37,435 nt of DNA from an uncultured Spirochaetales bacterium (GTDB lineage: Bacteria; Spirochaetota; Spirochaetia; Sphaerochaetales; Sphaerochaetaceae), in contig CASENB010000028.1 of the NCBI GenBank assembly GCA_949289305.1, forward strand, positions 1-37,435, written 5' to 3'. A program made the position numbers and the translations under genes. A model generated the notes under the pieces. The model did no database searches and had not been told where the DNA came from. It saw only the letters and a list, made by a program, of their open reading frames with translations. Numbering within the stretch: position 1 is the stretch's first letter; every line of letters begins with the position of its first letter. Positions 7,752 through 15,921 of the stretch are shown here, in pieces.

Positions 7752-8873
7752 TTATGCGTAATCGGGATCAATGTTAAACTGGAAGTTATATGTCGGAAAT
7801 TCCTCTTCAAGCGCTTTTGTCGCTTTCTTTCTAAATTCCGATATGTCTTTTAAATTGAAGTCAACAACTACGTCAAAGTGTACTCTTGAGTCCTCAAAGT
7901 GAACGTGGAAGGCATGCATTGCAATAACAGAAGGGGAAACGGTTTTTAGAACTTTCAGCACCTCTTTTTTCATGAGCCTTACAGTTGGGTTTAGATCGTT
8001 AACGGCATATAGGCCGAATGTGAAATAGATTCCAAGCTCCTTGTATATCTCGTTTTGAGCTTCTGTCATCGCATCGAATATCTCTTCTCCGCTTGAATTT
8101 GATGGCACTTCCACGTTGCATGTTCCTACCGATCGCTCAGGACCGTAGCTATGAATCTGAATATCGTAGCCCCCGTGTAGCGGCGGATGCTTTTTAATTA
8201 TCTCCCTTATCTCATTTACAGTGGCTTTTTTAGGCCTTTCTCCAACAATAGAAGATACCGTTTCAAGGACTGTCTTTACTCCCGTGTATAGAATGAATAC
8301 GGATACTATCAAGCCGGCAATTCCGTCTAAATTTACAGGGGCGACATAGGAAATAATTACTGCAAGAACAGTGACTGAAGAACTTAAAGCATCGATTAGG
8401 GAGTCTGTAGCGCTTGCCTTTAAGGCATCTGAATCTGTTTTTAGAGCGGCTTTCTTATTTATTCTGTATAAAAACAGTTTTAAGAATATCGTTGCAATGA
8501 TTATAAGGATCATCATCGAACTCATATCGAGTGCTTCTGGATGGATTATCTTGCTTACCGATGAAGAGAGAAGCTCGAATCCTGCAAAAAGGATGATAAA
8601 AGAGACAAGGAGCGCAGATATGTATTCTATCCTTCCAAATCCAAGAGGGTGAGCGTGCGTCGGTCTTCTTTTTGCTACGATATTTCCAAGTATCGTGATA
8701 AGCGATGATAATATATCGCTTGCATTGTTGATACCATCCGATATGATAGCAACAGATCCTGATAATAATCCGATAGCAATCTTAACGCTCGCCATAAGCG
8801 TGTTCAGGATTATTGAAATCAAAGAATTCTTTCTTATTATTTTGTCCCTGTTTTCTTTCTCTCTTTTGTCCAT
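7752..8873 (-). CDS. Cation diffusion facilitator (CDF) metal exporter
   Basis: A 373-aa CDF transporter that exports divalent metals (Zn, Fe, Mn or similar) in exchange for protons. The N-terminal half has about six membrane segments with the metal-site motifs SDGINNASD (TM2) and the following HAHPLGFGRIEYI loop; a second polar site lies in SATDSLIDALSS (TM5). The C-terminal cytoplasmic domain (from about residue 215) includes HGGYDIQIHSYGP and MHAFHVHFED and is extended beyond the standard 300 aa, suggesting an additional ferredoxin-like domain at the end. A TATTAT box with TTGAAT 17 nt upstream ends 7 nt before ATG. Confidence 0.9.
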   Translation of the reverse strand: MDKREKENRDKIIRKNSLISIILNTLMASVKIAIGLLSGSVAIISDGINNASDILSSLITILGNIVAKRRPTHAHPLGFGRIEYISALLVSFIILFAGFELLSSSVSKIIHPEALDMSSMMILIIIATIFLKLFLYRINKKAALKTDSDALKASATDSLIDALSSSVTVLAVIISYVAPVNLDGIAGLIVSVFILYTGVKTVLETVSSIVGERPKKATVNEIREIIKKHPPLHGGYDIQIHSYGPERSVGTCNVEVPSNSSGEEIFDAMTEAQNEIYKELGIYFTFGLYAVNDLNPTVRLMKKEVLKVLKTVSPSVIAMHAFHVHFEDSRVHFDVVVDFNLKDISEFRKKATKALEEEFPTYNFQFNIDPDYA

Positions 8874-8880
8874 ATGTGAG

Positions 8881-8923
8881 ATAATAGTTTCCCCTTCAAT
8901 TTAATTCAAGCAGAGATTATAAT
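8881..8923. promoter_or_regulatory. Overlapping divergent promoters for the CDF gene and yqeC
   Basis: Minus strand: TTGAAT (8904-8909), 17 nt, TATTAT (8881-8886), then 7 nt to the CDF ATG. Plus strand: TTCAAT (8895-8900), 17 nt, TATAAT (8918-8923), then 6 nt to the yqeC ATG. The two -35 regions lie within 15 bp of each other, so polymerases for the two genes would compete. Confidence 0.55.
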
Positions 8924-8929
8924 CGAAAC

Positions 8930-9637
8930 ATGAAGCTTTATGAAACACTGTTTGAAGCATTAAAAAATAAAGATAGGCATATTATTGCCATAACAGGAGG
9001 GGGTGGAAAGACAACCCTGCTAAAGAAATTCTCAACATTTTTGAAAGAAAAAGGCTATAGCGTACTAATTACGACGAGCGTAAAGGTACAAAACCCTCTT
9101 TTTTACGATTATGAGGCAGATTTTGTCTTTAAAAATGAAATTGATGTGCTCTCTCATGAAGTAAAGAAGGCTGAAAAGGTTTTTTATGCTGAAGAGGCTA
9201 TAGACTTAAAGAAGTTTAAAAATCCAAGATATGAAGTGTTGAGCGTCCTTTTTAACAGATATGATTATGTTTTATACGAAGCTGACGGCTCAAGAGGCCT
9301 TCCTCTTAAATATCATAGTGCAAGAGATCCTGTAATCTATGATGAAACAACTTCTGTTATTGCGATAATGGGCTCAGATGGAATAGGGGAAAAGGCTTAT
9401 AGCGTCGTCTTTGGAGATGATAGGGAAAAGGTGGTCGATTCTTCCTATCTGAACGCTTATATAAGAGATCCGGAAGGTCTTTTTAAAGGGATGAGGGATG
9501 ACACGGAGAATATCGTTTTAATTAACAAGGCAGATGAATTTGGACTAGATAAGTTAAAAGAGATTGAGAGTGTCAACTTCTCTTATCCATGCTTTGTCTG
9601 CTCGGAGGAAGAGGATGCAATCTACAAAGTTTTTTAG
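8930..9637 (+). CDS. yqeC: Selenium-dependent molybdenum hydroxylase accessory protein YqeC
   Basis: A 235-aa putative GTP/ATP-binding protein of the YqeC family, which is linked by gene context to maturation of selenium-dependent molybdenum hydroxylases. The P-loop is ITGGGGKTTLLKKF (about residues 21-34), ITTSVKV follows, and YVLYEADGSRGLPLKYH (about 113-129) and LINKADEFG (about 200-208) fit the nucleotide-binding fold. TATAAT ends 6 nt before the ATG and there is no Shine-Dalgarno sequence. The 3' end overlaps the next gene by 23 nt, so the pair forms one operon. Confidence 0.82.
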   Translation: MKLYETLFEALKNKDRHIIAITGGGGKTTLLKKFSTFLKEKGYSVLITTSVKVQNPLFYDYEADFVFKNEIDVLSHEVKKAEKVFYAEEAIDLKKFKNPRYEVLSVLFNRYDYVLYEADGSRGLPLKYHSARDPVIYDETTSVIAIMGSDGIGEKAYSVVFGDDREKVVDSSYLNAYIRDPEGLFKGMRDDTENIVLINKADEFGLDKLKEIESVNFSYPCFVCSEEEDAIYKVF

Positions 9638-11102
9638 TCAGGCGGCTATAGCAGAGGAGGAAGGGCTATCGAGTGCGATAATAACGCTTTTAAAAAAAGA
9701 TGGAATAGGGGCAAGGCGAACATCGCGTATGATCGTTTTTGAAGATGGTAGCACTGTTGGAACTCTTGGCGGAGGGGATGCGGAAAGAGAGGCCGTAAAG
9801 GATGCAATCGAGCTTATAAAAATCGGTAAAAGCGAGATAAGAAGCTACAGCAATCATAATAGCGGAACGTTAACTTTCATGATAGACGTGCTGTCAAGAA
9901 AGAAGAGCGTCTACATCTTCGGCTCTGGCCATGTTAGCAGGGCTTTAAAAGAGGTGTTTTCGTTTTTAGGTTTTTCCGTCAACGTCGTAGATGCTTTCTT
10001 CTCTGAGGGAGATGACGATTTTAACTCTGATGATGTAGACAGTTCTACAGCCATTATTTTTACAGATCATAAAAATAGGGAGAAGTTTTATAGCGCCGCA
10101 GTAGATAGTGATGCTTTTTATATAGGTCTTTTAGGTTCTAGGAGCAAAAGGCACGATATTAAGGACAAAAGGATCTTTTACCCCGCCGGCCTTGATATCC
10201 TCTCTGAAACTCCTGAAGAGTGCGCTGTCTCTATCGCTTCTGAAGTATTGGCAGTCCTTAATAAGAAAAGCGCGCTCAGCATAAAAGATGAAAGGCGTCG
10301 TTTCATTATCGTAAAGGGAGCTGGAGATTTGGCAACGGCCGTTATTGTAAGGCTTGCAAAAGCCGGATACAACGTATTAGCGCTAGAGACTGAAAAGCCG
10401 TCTGTAATAAGGAGAACCGTCTCTTTAGCTGAGGCAGTGTATGACGGAGAGGCTGAAGTCGAGGGGGTAAAGGCTAGGCTTATAAAAGATACATCTTCCG
10501 TCTTTGAAGCATTTGATGATGGATGCGTTCCTATCCTTGTTGATGAGAAAGCTGAAAGCGTTAAGGCTTTGCAGCCTGAGGTTCTGATAGATGCGATAAT
10601 TGCAAAGAGAAATTTAGGCACTTCTATCGATGATGCGCCATTAACAATCGCTTTAGGACCAGGGTTTAGCGCAAAAGTAGACTGCGATTACGTAATAGAG
10701 ACGAAAAGAGGGCATAACCTTGCGAAGATTATAGAAGAAGGACGAGCCGAAGAAAATACGGGAATCCCTGGAGATATCTTAGGCTATTCAAAAGAGAGGG
10801 TAATACATAGTCCGTCTAGCGGAGTGATTAAGAATATTAAGAAGATCGGGGATATCGTACAACAGGGAGATGTTATTGCAAATATTGGAGATGTTGAAGT
10901 TAAGGTAAGTATCAGCGGAATGCTGAGAGGATTAATTAAGGACGGCTATAAAGTTGAAAAAGGCTTGAAGATCGCAGATATAGATCCTCGAGGAGATAAG
11001 GCCGAATATTTGAGCATCAGCGATAAAGCGAGAGCTATCGCAGGATCTGTTTTGGAGGTAGTAGACGCCTATTACTACAATTGCCGCATTGCTGAGCTTT
11101 AG
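9615..11102 (+). CDS. XdhC-YqeB fusion, molybdenum hydroxylase maturation protein
   Basis: A 495-aa protein combining two maturation factors. Residues 1-225 are XdhC/CoxI-like: an N-terminal segment with DGSTVGTLGGGDAERE (about 44-59) and a Rossmann domain starting SVYIFGSGHVSRAL (98-111), with YIGLLGSRSKRHDI (169-182). XdhC handles the molybdenum cofactor before insertion into hydroxylases. Residues 229-495 are YqeB-like (EF2563 family), starting FIIVKGAGDLATAVIVRL, with a biotinyl-like tail HSPSSGVIKNIKKIGDIVQQ. I chose ATG 9615, preceded by GGAGGAAGAGG, over the upstream in-frame start 9564. It overlaps yqeC. The hydroxylase itself and the selenium genes are not in the window. Confidence 0.83.
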   Translation: MQSTKFFSQAAIAEEEGLSSAIITLLKKDGIGARRTSRMIVFEDGSTVGTLGGGDAEREAVKDAIELIKIGKSEIRSYSNHNSGTLTFMIDVLSRKKSVYIFGSGHVSRALKEVFSFLGFSVNVVDAFFSEGDDDFNSDDVDSSTAIIFTDHKNREKFYSAAVDSDAFYIGLLGSRSKRHDIKDKRIFYPAGLDILSETPEECAVSIASEVLAVLNKKSALSIKDERRRFIIVKGAGDLATAVIVRLAKAGYNVLALETEKPSVIRRTVSLAEAVYDGEAEVEGVKARLIKDTSSVFEAFDDGCVPILVDEKAESVKALQPEVLIDAIIAKRNLGTSIDDAPLTIALGPGFSAKVDCDYVIETKRGHNLAKIIEEGRAEENTGIPGDILGYSKERVIHSPSSGVIKNIKKIGDIVQQGDVIANIGDVEVKVSISGMLRGLIKDGYKVEKGLKIADIDPRGDKAEYLSISDKARAIAGSVLEVVDAYYYNCRIAEL

Positions 11103-11117
11103 TAAATAGGCTATGAT
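11089..11117 (+). promoter_or_regulatory. Candidate proA promoter
   Basis: TTGCTG (11089-11094), a 17-nt spacer and TATGAT (11112-11117), ending 8 nt before the proA ATG. The -35 lies inside the end of the preceding gene. No ribosome site is visible, so the transcript could be leaderless or nearly so. Confidence 0.45.
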
Positions 11118-11125
11118 TTTTTGCT

Positions 11126-12400
11126 ATGGAATTGGATAAAATAAAAAGACTGAAAAACGCATATTTAAAATTGTCCTCTTCAACTCTCAAAGAGAGAAAT
11201 GAAGCGCTTCTTCGTATAGCTGAAGATCTAGTTGATGCAAAGGAAGATATATTCACTGAGAATGGAAAAGACGTAGAAGAGGCTAAAAAGAACATCGGGG
11301 AAGCTGTGATAAAAAGGCTGAAGTTCGATGAGGCAAAACTTAAAAGTTCTATTGACGGGATAAAAGACGTTGTTAAGCTTCCAGATCCTATTGGAAAAAC
11401 GCTTGAAAAAAGGGAGCTTGACGATTCTTTCATATTAGAGCGTAAAAGTTTCCCTATCGGGGTAATCTGCATGATCTTTGAAGCCCGTCCAGATGCGTTA
11501 ATCCAGATCGTATCCCTTTGTTTAAAGAGCGGAAACGCCGTAGTGCTTAAAGGCGGGAAAGAGGCGAAGAGATCTAACAGGGCAATTTTTGAAACCATAA
11601 AGAATGCTCTTGATAAAACTTCCCTTGGCTCTGATTTTATTTATTTGATTGAAAGCCATGAGGAAGTCAGCGAAATATTGAAACTCGATAAATACATCGA
11701 CCTTGTTATTCCAAGAGGATCTAATTCCTTCGTCCGTTATGTTATGGACAATACGAGGATCCCTGTTCTTGGGCATGCCGATGGAATCTGTTCGATCTAT
11801 GTTGATGAGAGTGCGGATTTGAATATGGCTGTAAGGGTATGTCTTGACAGCAAGACGCAATACAGTGCGGCATGCAACGCGGTTGAGACTATTTTAGTCA
11901 ATAAAAAGATTGCAAAAGAGTTTTTACCGCTTTTAAAGAAGGCTTTTGATGAGAGCAAAGTCGTAATACACGCAAGCGACGACGTTCTTTCGATAATAGA
12001 TGCTGAAAGGGCAGATGAGGCCGACTTTAATAAGGAGTTCTTAGGCTTTGAATGTGCGCTTAAGATCGTAGACGACGTGAAAAGCGCAATAGAACATATA
12101 AACAGCCACGGCTCTCACCACACAGATGCGATAATAACAAAGAGCGAAGAGAATAAGAATCTGTTCTTCTCTTTAGTAGATAGCGCGGATGTTTTTGCAA
12201 ACTGCTCTACTCGGTTTGCAGACGGCTATCGTTTCGGGCTCGGGGCTGAAGTCGGAATTTCTACAAGCAAGATTCATGCGCGCGGTCCTGTAGGACTATC
12301 AGGTCTGATGAGCTACAAATGGCTTTTAAGCGGAAACGGCGAGATCGTAAAAGACTATGCAGATGGACTAAAGAGCTTCCATCACAAGGATTTGGTATGA
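11126..12400 (+). CDS. proA: Gamma-glutamyl phosphate reductase
   Basis: A 424-aa enzyme, close to the usual family length. It reduces gamma-glutamyl phosphate to glutamate semialdehyde with NADPH, the second step of proline synthesis. Visible family segments are GVICMIFEARPDALIQI, LKGGKEAKRSN, VIPRGSN and the catalytic cysteine region QYSAACNAVETILV, with GLGAEVGISTSKIHARGPVG near the end. The stop codon overlaps the proB start as ATGA. The start at 11126 has no Shine-Dalgarno sequence. Confidence 0.96.
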   Translation: MELDKIKRLKNAYLKLSSSTLKERNEALLRIAEDLVDAKEDIFTENGKDVEEAKKNIGEAVIKRLKFDEAKLKSSIDGIKDVVKLPDPIGKTLEKRELDDSFILERKSFPIGVICMIFEARPDALIQIVSLCLKSGNAVVLKGGKEAKRSNRAIFETIKNALDKTSLGSDFIYLIESHEEVSEILKLDKYIDLVIPRGSNSFVRYVMDNTRIPVLGHADGICSIYVDESADLNMAVRVCLDSKTQYSAACNAVETILVNKKIAKEFLPLLKKAFDESKVVIHASDDVLSIIDAERADEADFNKEFLGFECALKIVDDVKSAIEHINSHGSHHTDAIITKSEENKNLFFSLVDSADVFANCSTRFADGYRFGLGAEVGISTSKIHARGPVGLSGLMSYKWLLSGNGEIVKDYADGLKSFHHKDLV

Positions 12401-13518
12401 GAGACTTTTCAAAAGTAAAGAGAATCGTAGTTAAAGTTGGAACCAATCTCTTAACGAATGAAAACGGAATTGACGAAGAGAGAATAAAGAGGATCTGCGC
12501 AGAGATCGCAGAGCTTAAGAACCTGGGATACCAGGTGATCTTAGTATCTTCCGGAGCGATCGGGATGGGGGCAAAGGTTTTAAAACATAAAAGCCCTGTA
12601 GTACATATCCCTTTAAGGCAGGCGTTTGCCGCTATTGGAAATCCAATACTAATGAGTTCCTATCAGAAGGCGTTTTCCTCTTATAACATAGTGGCCGCGC
12701 AGGTTCTCATCACTAGAAGCGTTCTAAATAATAGAAAAAGCTATGTCAATTTAAGAAGCGCTGTCTCAACGCTTTTAGCCCTTGGAACTGTTCCAATTTT
12801 TAATGAGAACGATGTAGTATCTACAGCCGAAATCGGTAATGTCTTTGGGGACAACGACAGAATGAGCGCGATGGTCGCATCTAAGATAGAAGCCGATCTT
12901 TTGATTCTTTTGACAGACATTGACGGAATATACACATCCGATCCTAAAAAGGACAAGGATGCGAAAATGCTTCATACGATAGATAAGATCACAGACGACG
13001 TGATGAGCTATGCGAAAGGGAAGGGCAGCGCGTTCTCAACAGGAGGTATGAAGACGAAGCTCCTGGCTGCAAAGATCGCAAAGGACGGAGGATGCGCAAC
13101 TATTATCGCATCAGGATACGAAGAGAACATTCTTGTGCGCCTTATAAAAGGTGAAGAGATTGGAACCCTTATTCTTCCGTCTTCACGTCTCTCTGCCCGT
13201 GAGCGTTGGATAATAGATGCGAGTGCAAACGGAACAATTATTGTAGATGATGGCGCAAAGAAGGCATTGCTTAATAACAAGTCGCTTCTTCCTACGGGAA
13301 TTGTCAAAGTCATCGGTAATTTTAATGAAAAAGAGGTCGTACTTGTAACAGATAGCTATGGAAATGGTTTACTTAAAGCAGTAACGAATTTTTCGTCATC
13401 CGATCTAAGGGCTCTTATAGGCCATAAAAGTCAGGAGATCGAATCTATTTTAGGTAAGGGGAGGAGGGATGTTGTCTTCAGACCTGAGGATACAAGCCCT
13501 GTTGAACACAATGTCTGA
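12397..13518 (+). CDS. proB: Glutamate 5-kinase with C-terminal PUA domain
   Basis: A 373-aa enzyme that phosphorylates glutamate with ATP, the committed step of proline synthesis and the usual target of proline feedback. The amino acid kinase domain opens with IVVKVGTNLLTNENG; VSSGAIGMGAKVL, FNENDVVSTAEIGNVFGDND, LLTDIDGIYTSDPK and KGSAFSTGGMKTKLLAAK follow. The PUA domain occupies the last 80 or so residues (LLPTGIVKVIGNFNEKEVV onward). I chose ATG 12397, which forms a 4-nt overlap with proA, over the upstream start 12319. The order proA-proB is the reverse of the common proBA. Confidence 0.96.
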   Translation: MRDFSKVKRIVVKVGTNLLTNENGIDEERIKRICAEIAELKNLGYQVILVSSGAIGMGAKVLKHKSPVVHIPLRQAFAAIGNPILMSSYQKAFSSYNIVAAQVLITRSVLNNRKSYVNLRSAVSTLLALGTVPIFNENDVVSTAEIGNVFGDNDRMSAMVASKIEADLLILLTDIDGIYTSDPKKDKDAKMLHTIDKITDDVMSYAKGKGSAFSTGGMKTKLLAAKIAKDGGCATIIASGYEENILVRLIKGEEIGTLILPSSRLSARERWIIDASANGTIIVDDGAKKALLNNKSLLPTGIVKVIGNFNEKEVVLVTDSYGNGLLKAVTNFSSSDLRALIGHKSQEIESILGKGRRDVVFRPEDTSPVEHNV

Positions 13519-14425
13519 TTACAAAGTGATACATAGAAAGCAAGATTTGGAGATGAAGATTTCGTCTCTCTATCATCAGGAGCAGCTTGCAATAGGTTTG
13601 ATAGACTCATCAAGAAAGGAGGATCTTACTTCTTCATTAGACTGGTATGTCGAGAATATGAACTTCTGCCTTCATCTCATTACAAGCCAGGATCGTTTTG
13701 AAGAGATGGATCTTCAGGAGAAATATCCAGATGTGACGTTCATTCTCTTTAAAACTCCTCAGACGACAGGAGACTATATAAACGCCCTTTCAGACGAGTG
13801 CTATACGACATACTTTCTTGTTTTGAGAACCGATACGATCTTAATAGAGTATCAGGGAAGCGAGCTTATGAGAGTAATGGGAGAAAAGAATCATCCTGCT
13901 CTAATAACCCCTGTGATGCTCTCAAAAGAACTTGAAGTTATTCCAACGCTACGTGCTCCGCATCTCTCTGGCAAGGAGTTTGATCCTTTAAGCTTTACCC
14001 CGATAGTAAGCGAGGCGACGTTCCAAGAGAACTTATATCCTCTAATGGGGCTAGGGCTCTATGACAGGGCGCTTTTCCAGCGTCTAAGAGTATACGATAC
14101 TCAGATTACAGGCGAATTCTTCCAGATGGCGGACTTCGGCGTAAGGTGCTACCTTCTTGGCTATAACATACTGGCAACGAGAAACATTGTGATACAGTTT
14201 CCTCAGAAGATGAGCCTATTAGAGGACAGGAGCTCATGCATAGGTATTGAAAGATTCTATACGAAAGCGATGAGCATAAGGCGCATCGCAGGAAAGAACA
14301 TGGTCGAGAAGTGGAAGCCGTATGTAGATAAGGCTTTGCTAAACGATGAGGTTAAGAAGAAGCAGATAATACTTCAGAAAACGGACTTCTTTACTTTAAT
14401 GGATAACTGGAAAGTTAAAGAGTAA
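13469..14425 (+). CDS. Glycosyltransferase-like protein in the proAB operon
   Basis: A 318-aa cytosolic-looking protein without a signal peptide. I do not recognise a named family, but the layout resembles a GT-A (GT2-like) fold: a strand ending LVLRTDTILIEY (possible DxD-type metal site near TDT) and a later LYDRALFQ...ADFGVRCYLLGYNI block like the acceptor-side signature of GT2 enzymes. The first 100 residues show no clear nucleotide-sugar motif. The start at 13469 is preceded by GAGGAGGG, and the gene overlaps proB by 50 nt; ATG 13511 is an alternative without a ribosome site. A strong terminator follows. Its link to proline synthesis is unclear. Confidence 0.5.
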   Translation: MLSSDLRIQALLNTMSDYKVIHRKQDLEMKISSLYHQEQLAIGLIDSSRKEDLTSSLDWYVENMNFCLHLITSQDRFEEMDLQEKYPDVTFILFKTPQTTGDYINALSDECYTTYFLVLRTDTILIEYQGSELMRVMGEKNHPALITPVMLSKELEVIPTLRAPHLSGKEFDPLSFTPIVSEATFQENLYPLMGLGLYDRALFQRLRVYDTQITGEFFQMADFGVRCYLLGYNILATRNIVIQFPQKMSLLEDRSSCIGIERFYTKAMSIRRIAGKNMVEKWKPYVDKALLNDEVKKKQIILQKTDFFTLMDNWKVKE

Positions 14426-14427
14426 GT

Positions 14428-14480
14428 AAAATCCCCTACGAAATTGGCTGTGCAACTTGTAGGGGATTTTTTTATTTTTC
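14428..14480 (+). terminator. Rho-independent terminator after the proA-proB operon
   Basis: A 12-bp perfect stem: AAAATCCCCTAC (14428-14439) with GTAGGGGATTTT (14459-14470), a 19-nt loop, then a T-rich run. It sits between convergent units and may also stop the pncB transcript from the other strand, where the T-run is shorter. Confidence 0.88.
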
Positions 14481-15920
14481 TTCTTCGCTCTCGATCCTTG
14501 CTTCCATTATGAGTTTCGTCTTAAGCTCTCTGAGATGAGATGACAGGCTGACTTTATAGATATGAGGATTGATCTGCCTCTTATAGCTCTTATCGAACTC
14601 TGTAAGGAGCTCTGCGCTTCGTCTTTGTATCTCCCTGATATTGATCTCCTTATAAAGACGCTTTCCTCCTTCCATCTTCTTCGTAAGCATCGCTTTGAAT
14701 CTCGTGTAGTTCTTCTTTTTCATTATGAAGAAGTCCTGAGTACTGAATGGATGGTAGAATGGGATGTTCACTCCCTCTTCAAGCTTTTCATCGGCTAGCG
14801 TGATTAAGTCTGCCAGTGCGGATCCGAATTCGTCATAGAATCTGTATACCTGCTTGATTCCAGGATTTGTAGTCTTTTCATAACTGCTCGAGACTTTTAG
14901 AGTAGGGATGAATACGCCGTCTTCCTCTTTTGCAGCAAGCTTGTATACCCCGTTTAAAGAGGCTTGATTTCCTCCCGTTACAAGGTGTGTCCCGATTCCC
15001 CATGAATCTATTGGAGCTCCATCGTTTACGAGGTTCAAAATGATCTCTTCTGTTAGATCGTTTGAGATCGTAATAGTTGCATCTGTAAGCCCTGCTTCAT
15101 CAAGCTTCCTTCTAACAGCCTTGGAAAGGTAGCTTAAGTCTCCTGAGTCAATTCTAACCCCGATCTTCTTGCCTTTCTTTTTCATTTCCAGTCCGACTGT
15201 TATTGCGCTTTCGATTCCGCTAGTAAGCGTGTCGTAAGTATCGATTAAGAAGATCGCGTTATCCGGATAAAGGTCTGCAAACGCTCTGAACGCTTCTACT
15301 TCAGAGTCGAAACTCATGATCCATGAATGCGCCATCGTACCAGCAACAGGGATTCCGTACTTCTTTCCTGCAAATGTATTGCTTGTGACTTTCGTTCCTC
15401 CGATAAAGGATGCGCGTGCTGCAGAGTGTCCGCCGTCTTCTCCCTGTGCGCGTCTTAATCCGAATTCCATTATGGCGCCTCTTCCCTTTGTAGCCTGTAC
15501 CATGCGGCTTGCTTTAGTTGCAATAAGTGACTGGAAGTTTATCGTGTTCAAGAGGATCGTCTCTATTAGCTGGGCATCAATGAGATCTGTCTCGACCCTG
15601 ATTAACGGCTCTCCAGGAAAAACTGGAGTGCCCTCGTCGAACGCATAGATGTCTCCTTTGAAACGGTACGTCTTTAGAAATTCCAAGAATGAGGGATCAA
15701 AAGATCCTAGTCCTCTTAGATATTCGATATCGTCGCTGCTGAAAGAGAATTCTTCAAGTTTAGTTAAAAGCTCTTCAAGACCAGTGAAAATGAGATAGCC
15801 GCCGTTAAAAGGGTTGGTGCGGTAAAACATGTCAAATACTACTCTTGGATTGTGTTTTTTCAGAAAGTAGCCTTGAGCCATTGCAAGTTCGTAAAAGTCT
15901 GTAGTAAGTGCGCTTAACAT
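14472..15920 (-). CDS. pncB: Nicotinate phosphoribosyltransferase
   Basis: A 482-aa enzyme that joins nicotinate to PRPP in the NAD salvage pathway. Family segments are TTDFYELAMAQGYF at the N-terminus, FYRTNPFNGGYLIFTGLEEL, IMEFGLRRAQGEDGG, the substrate loop around GTMAHSWIMSF, and VRIDSGDLSYLS. The length fits the longer bacterial NAPRTase type. It starts 1 nt after the serS stop, so it is the last gene of the trmL-proC-serS-pncB unit. Confidence 0.93.
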   Translation of the reverse strand: MLSALTTDFYELAMAQGYFLKKHNPRVVFDMFYRTNPFNGGYLIFTGLEELLTKLEEFSFSSDDIEYLRGLGSFDPSFLEFLKTYRFKGDIYAFDEGTPVFPGEPLIRVETDLIDAQLIETILLNTINFQSLIATKASRMVQATKGRGAIMEFGLRRAQGEDGGHSAARASFIGGTKVTSNTFAGKKYGIPVAGTMAHSWIMSFDSEVEAFRAFADLYPDNAIFLIDTYDTLTSGIESAITVGLEMKKKGKKIGVRIDSGDLSYLSKAVRRKLDEAGLTDATITISNDLTEEIILNLVNDGAPIDSWGIGTHLVTGGNQASLNGVYKLAAKEEDGVFIPTLKVSSSYEKTTNPGIKQVYRFYDEFGSALADLITLADEKLEEGVNIPFYHPFSTQDFFIMKKKNYTRFKAMLTKKMEGGKRLYKEINIREIQRRSAELLTEFDKSYKRQINPHIYKVSLSSHLRELKTKLIMEARIESEEEK

Positions 15921-15921
15921 A

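Noticed and set aside
10178..10621. 147-codon minus-strand open frame
   Set aside because: Antisense shadow of the XdhC-YqeB gene, with serine/alanine-rich sequence and no motif.
11035..11598. 187-codon minus-strand open frame
   Set aside because: Antisense to proA; low-complexity serine/phenylalanine content typical of a shadow frame.
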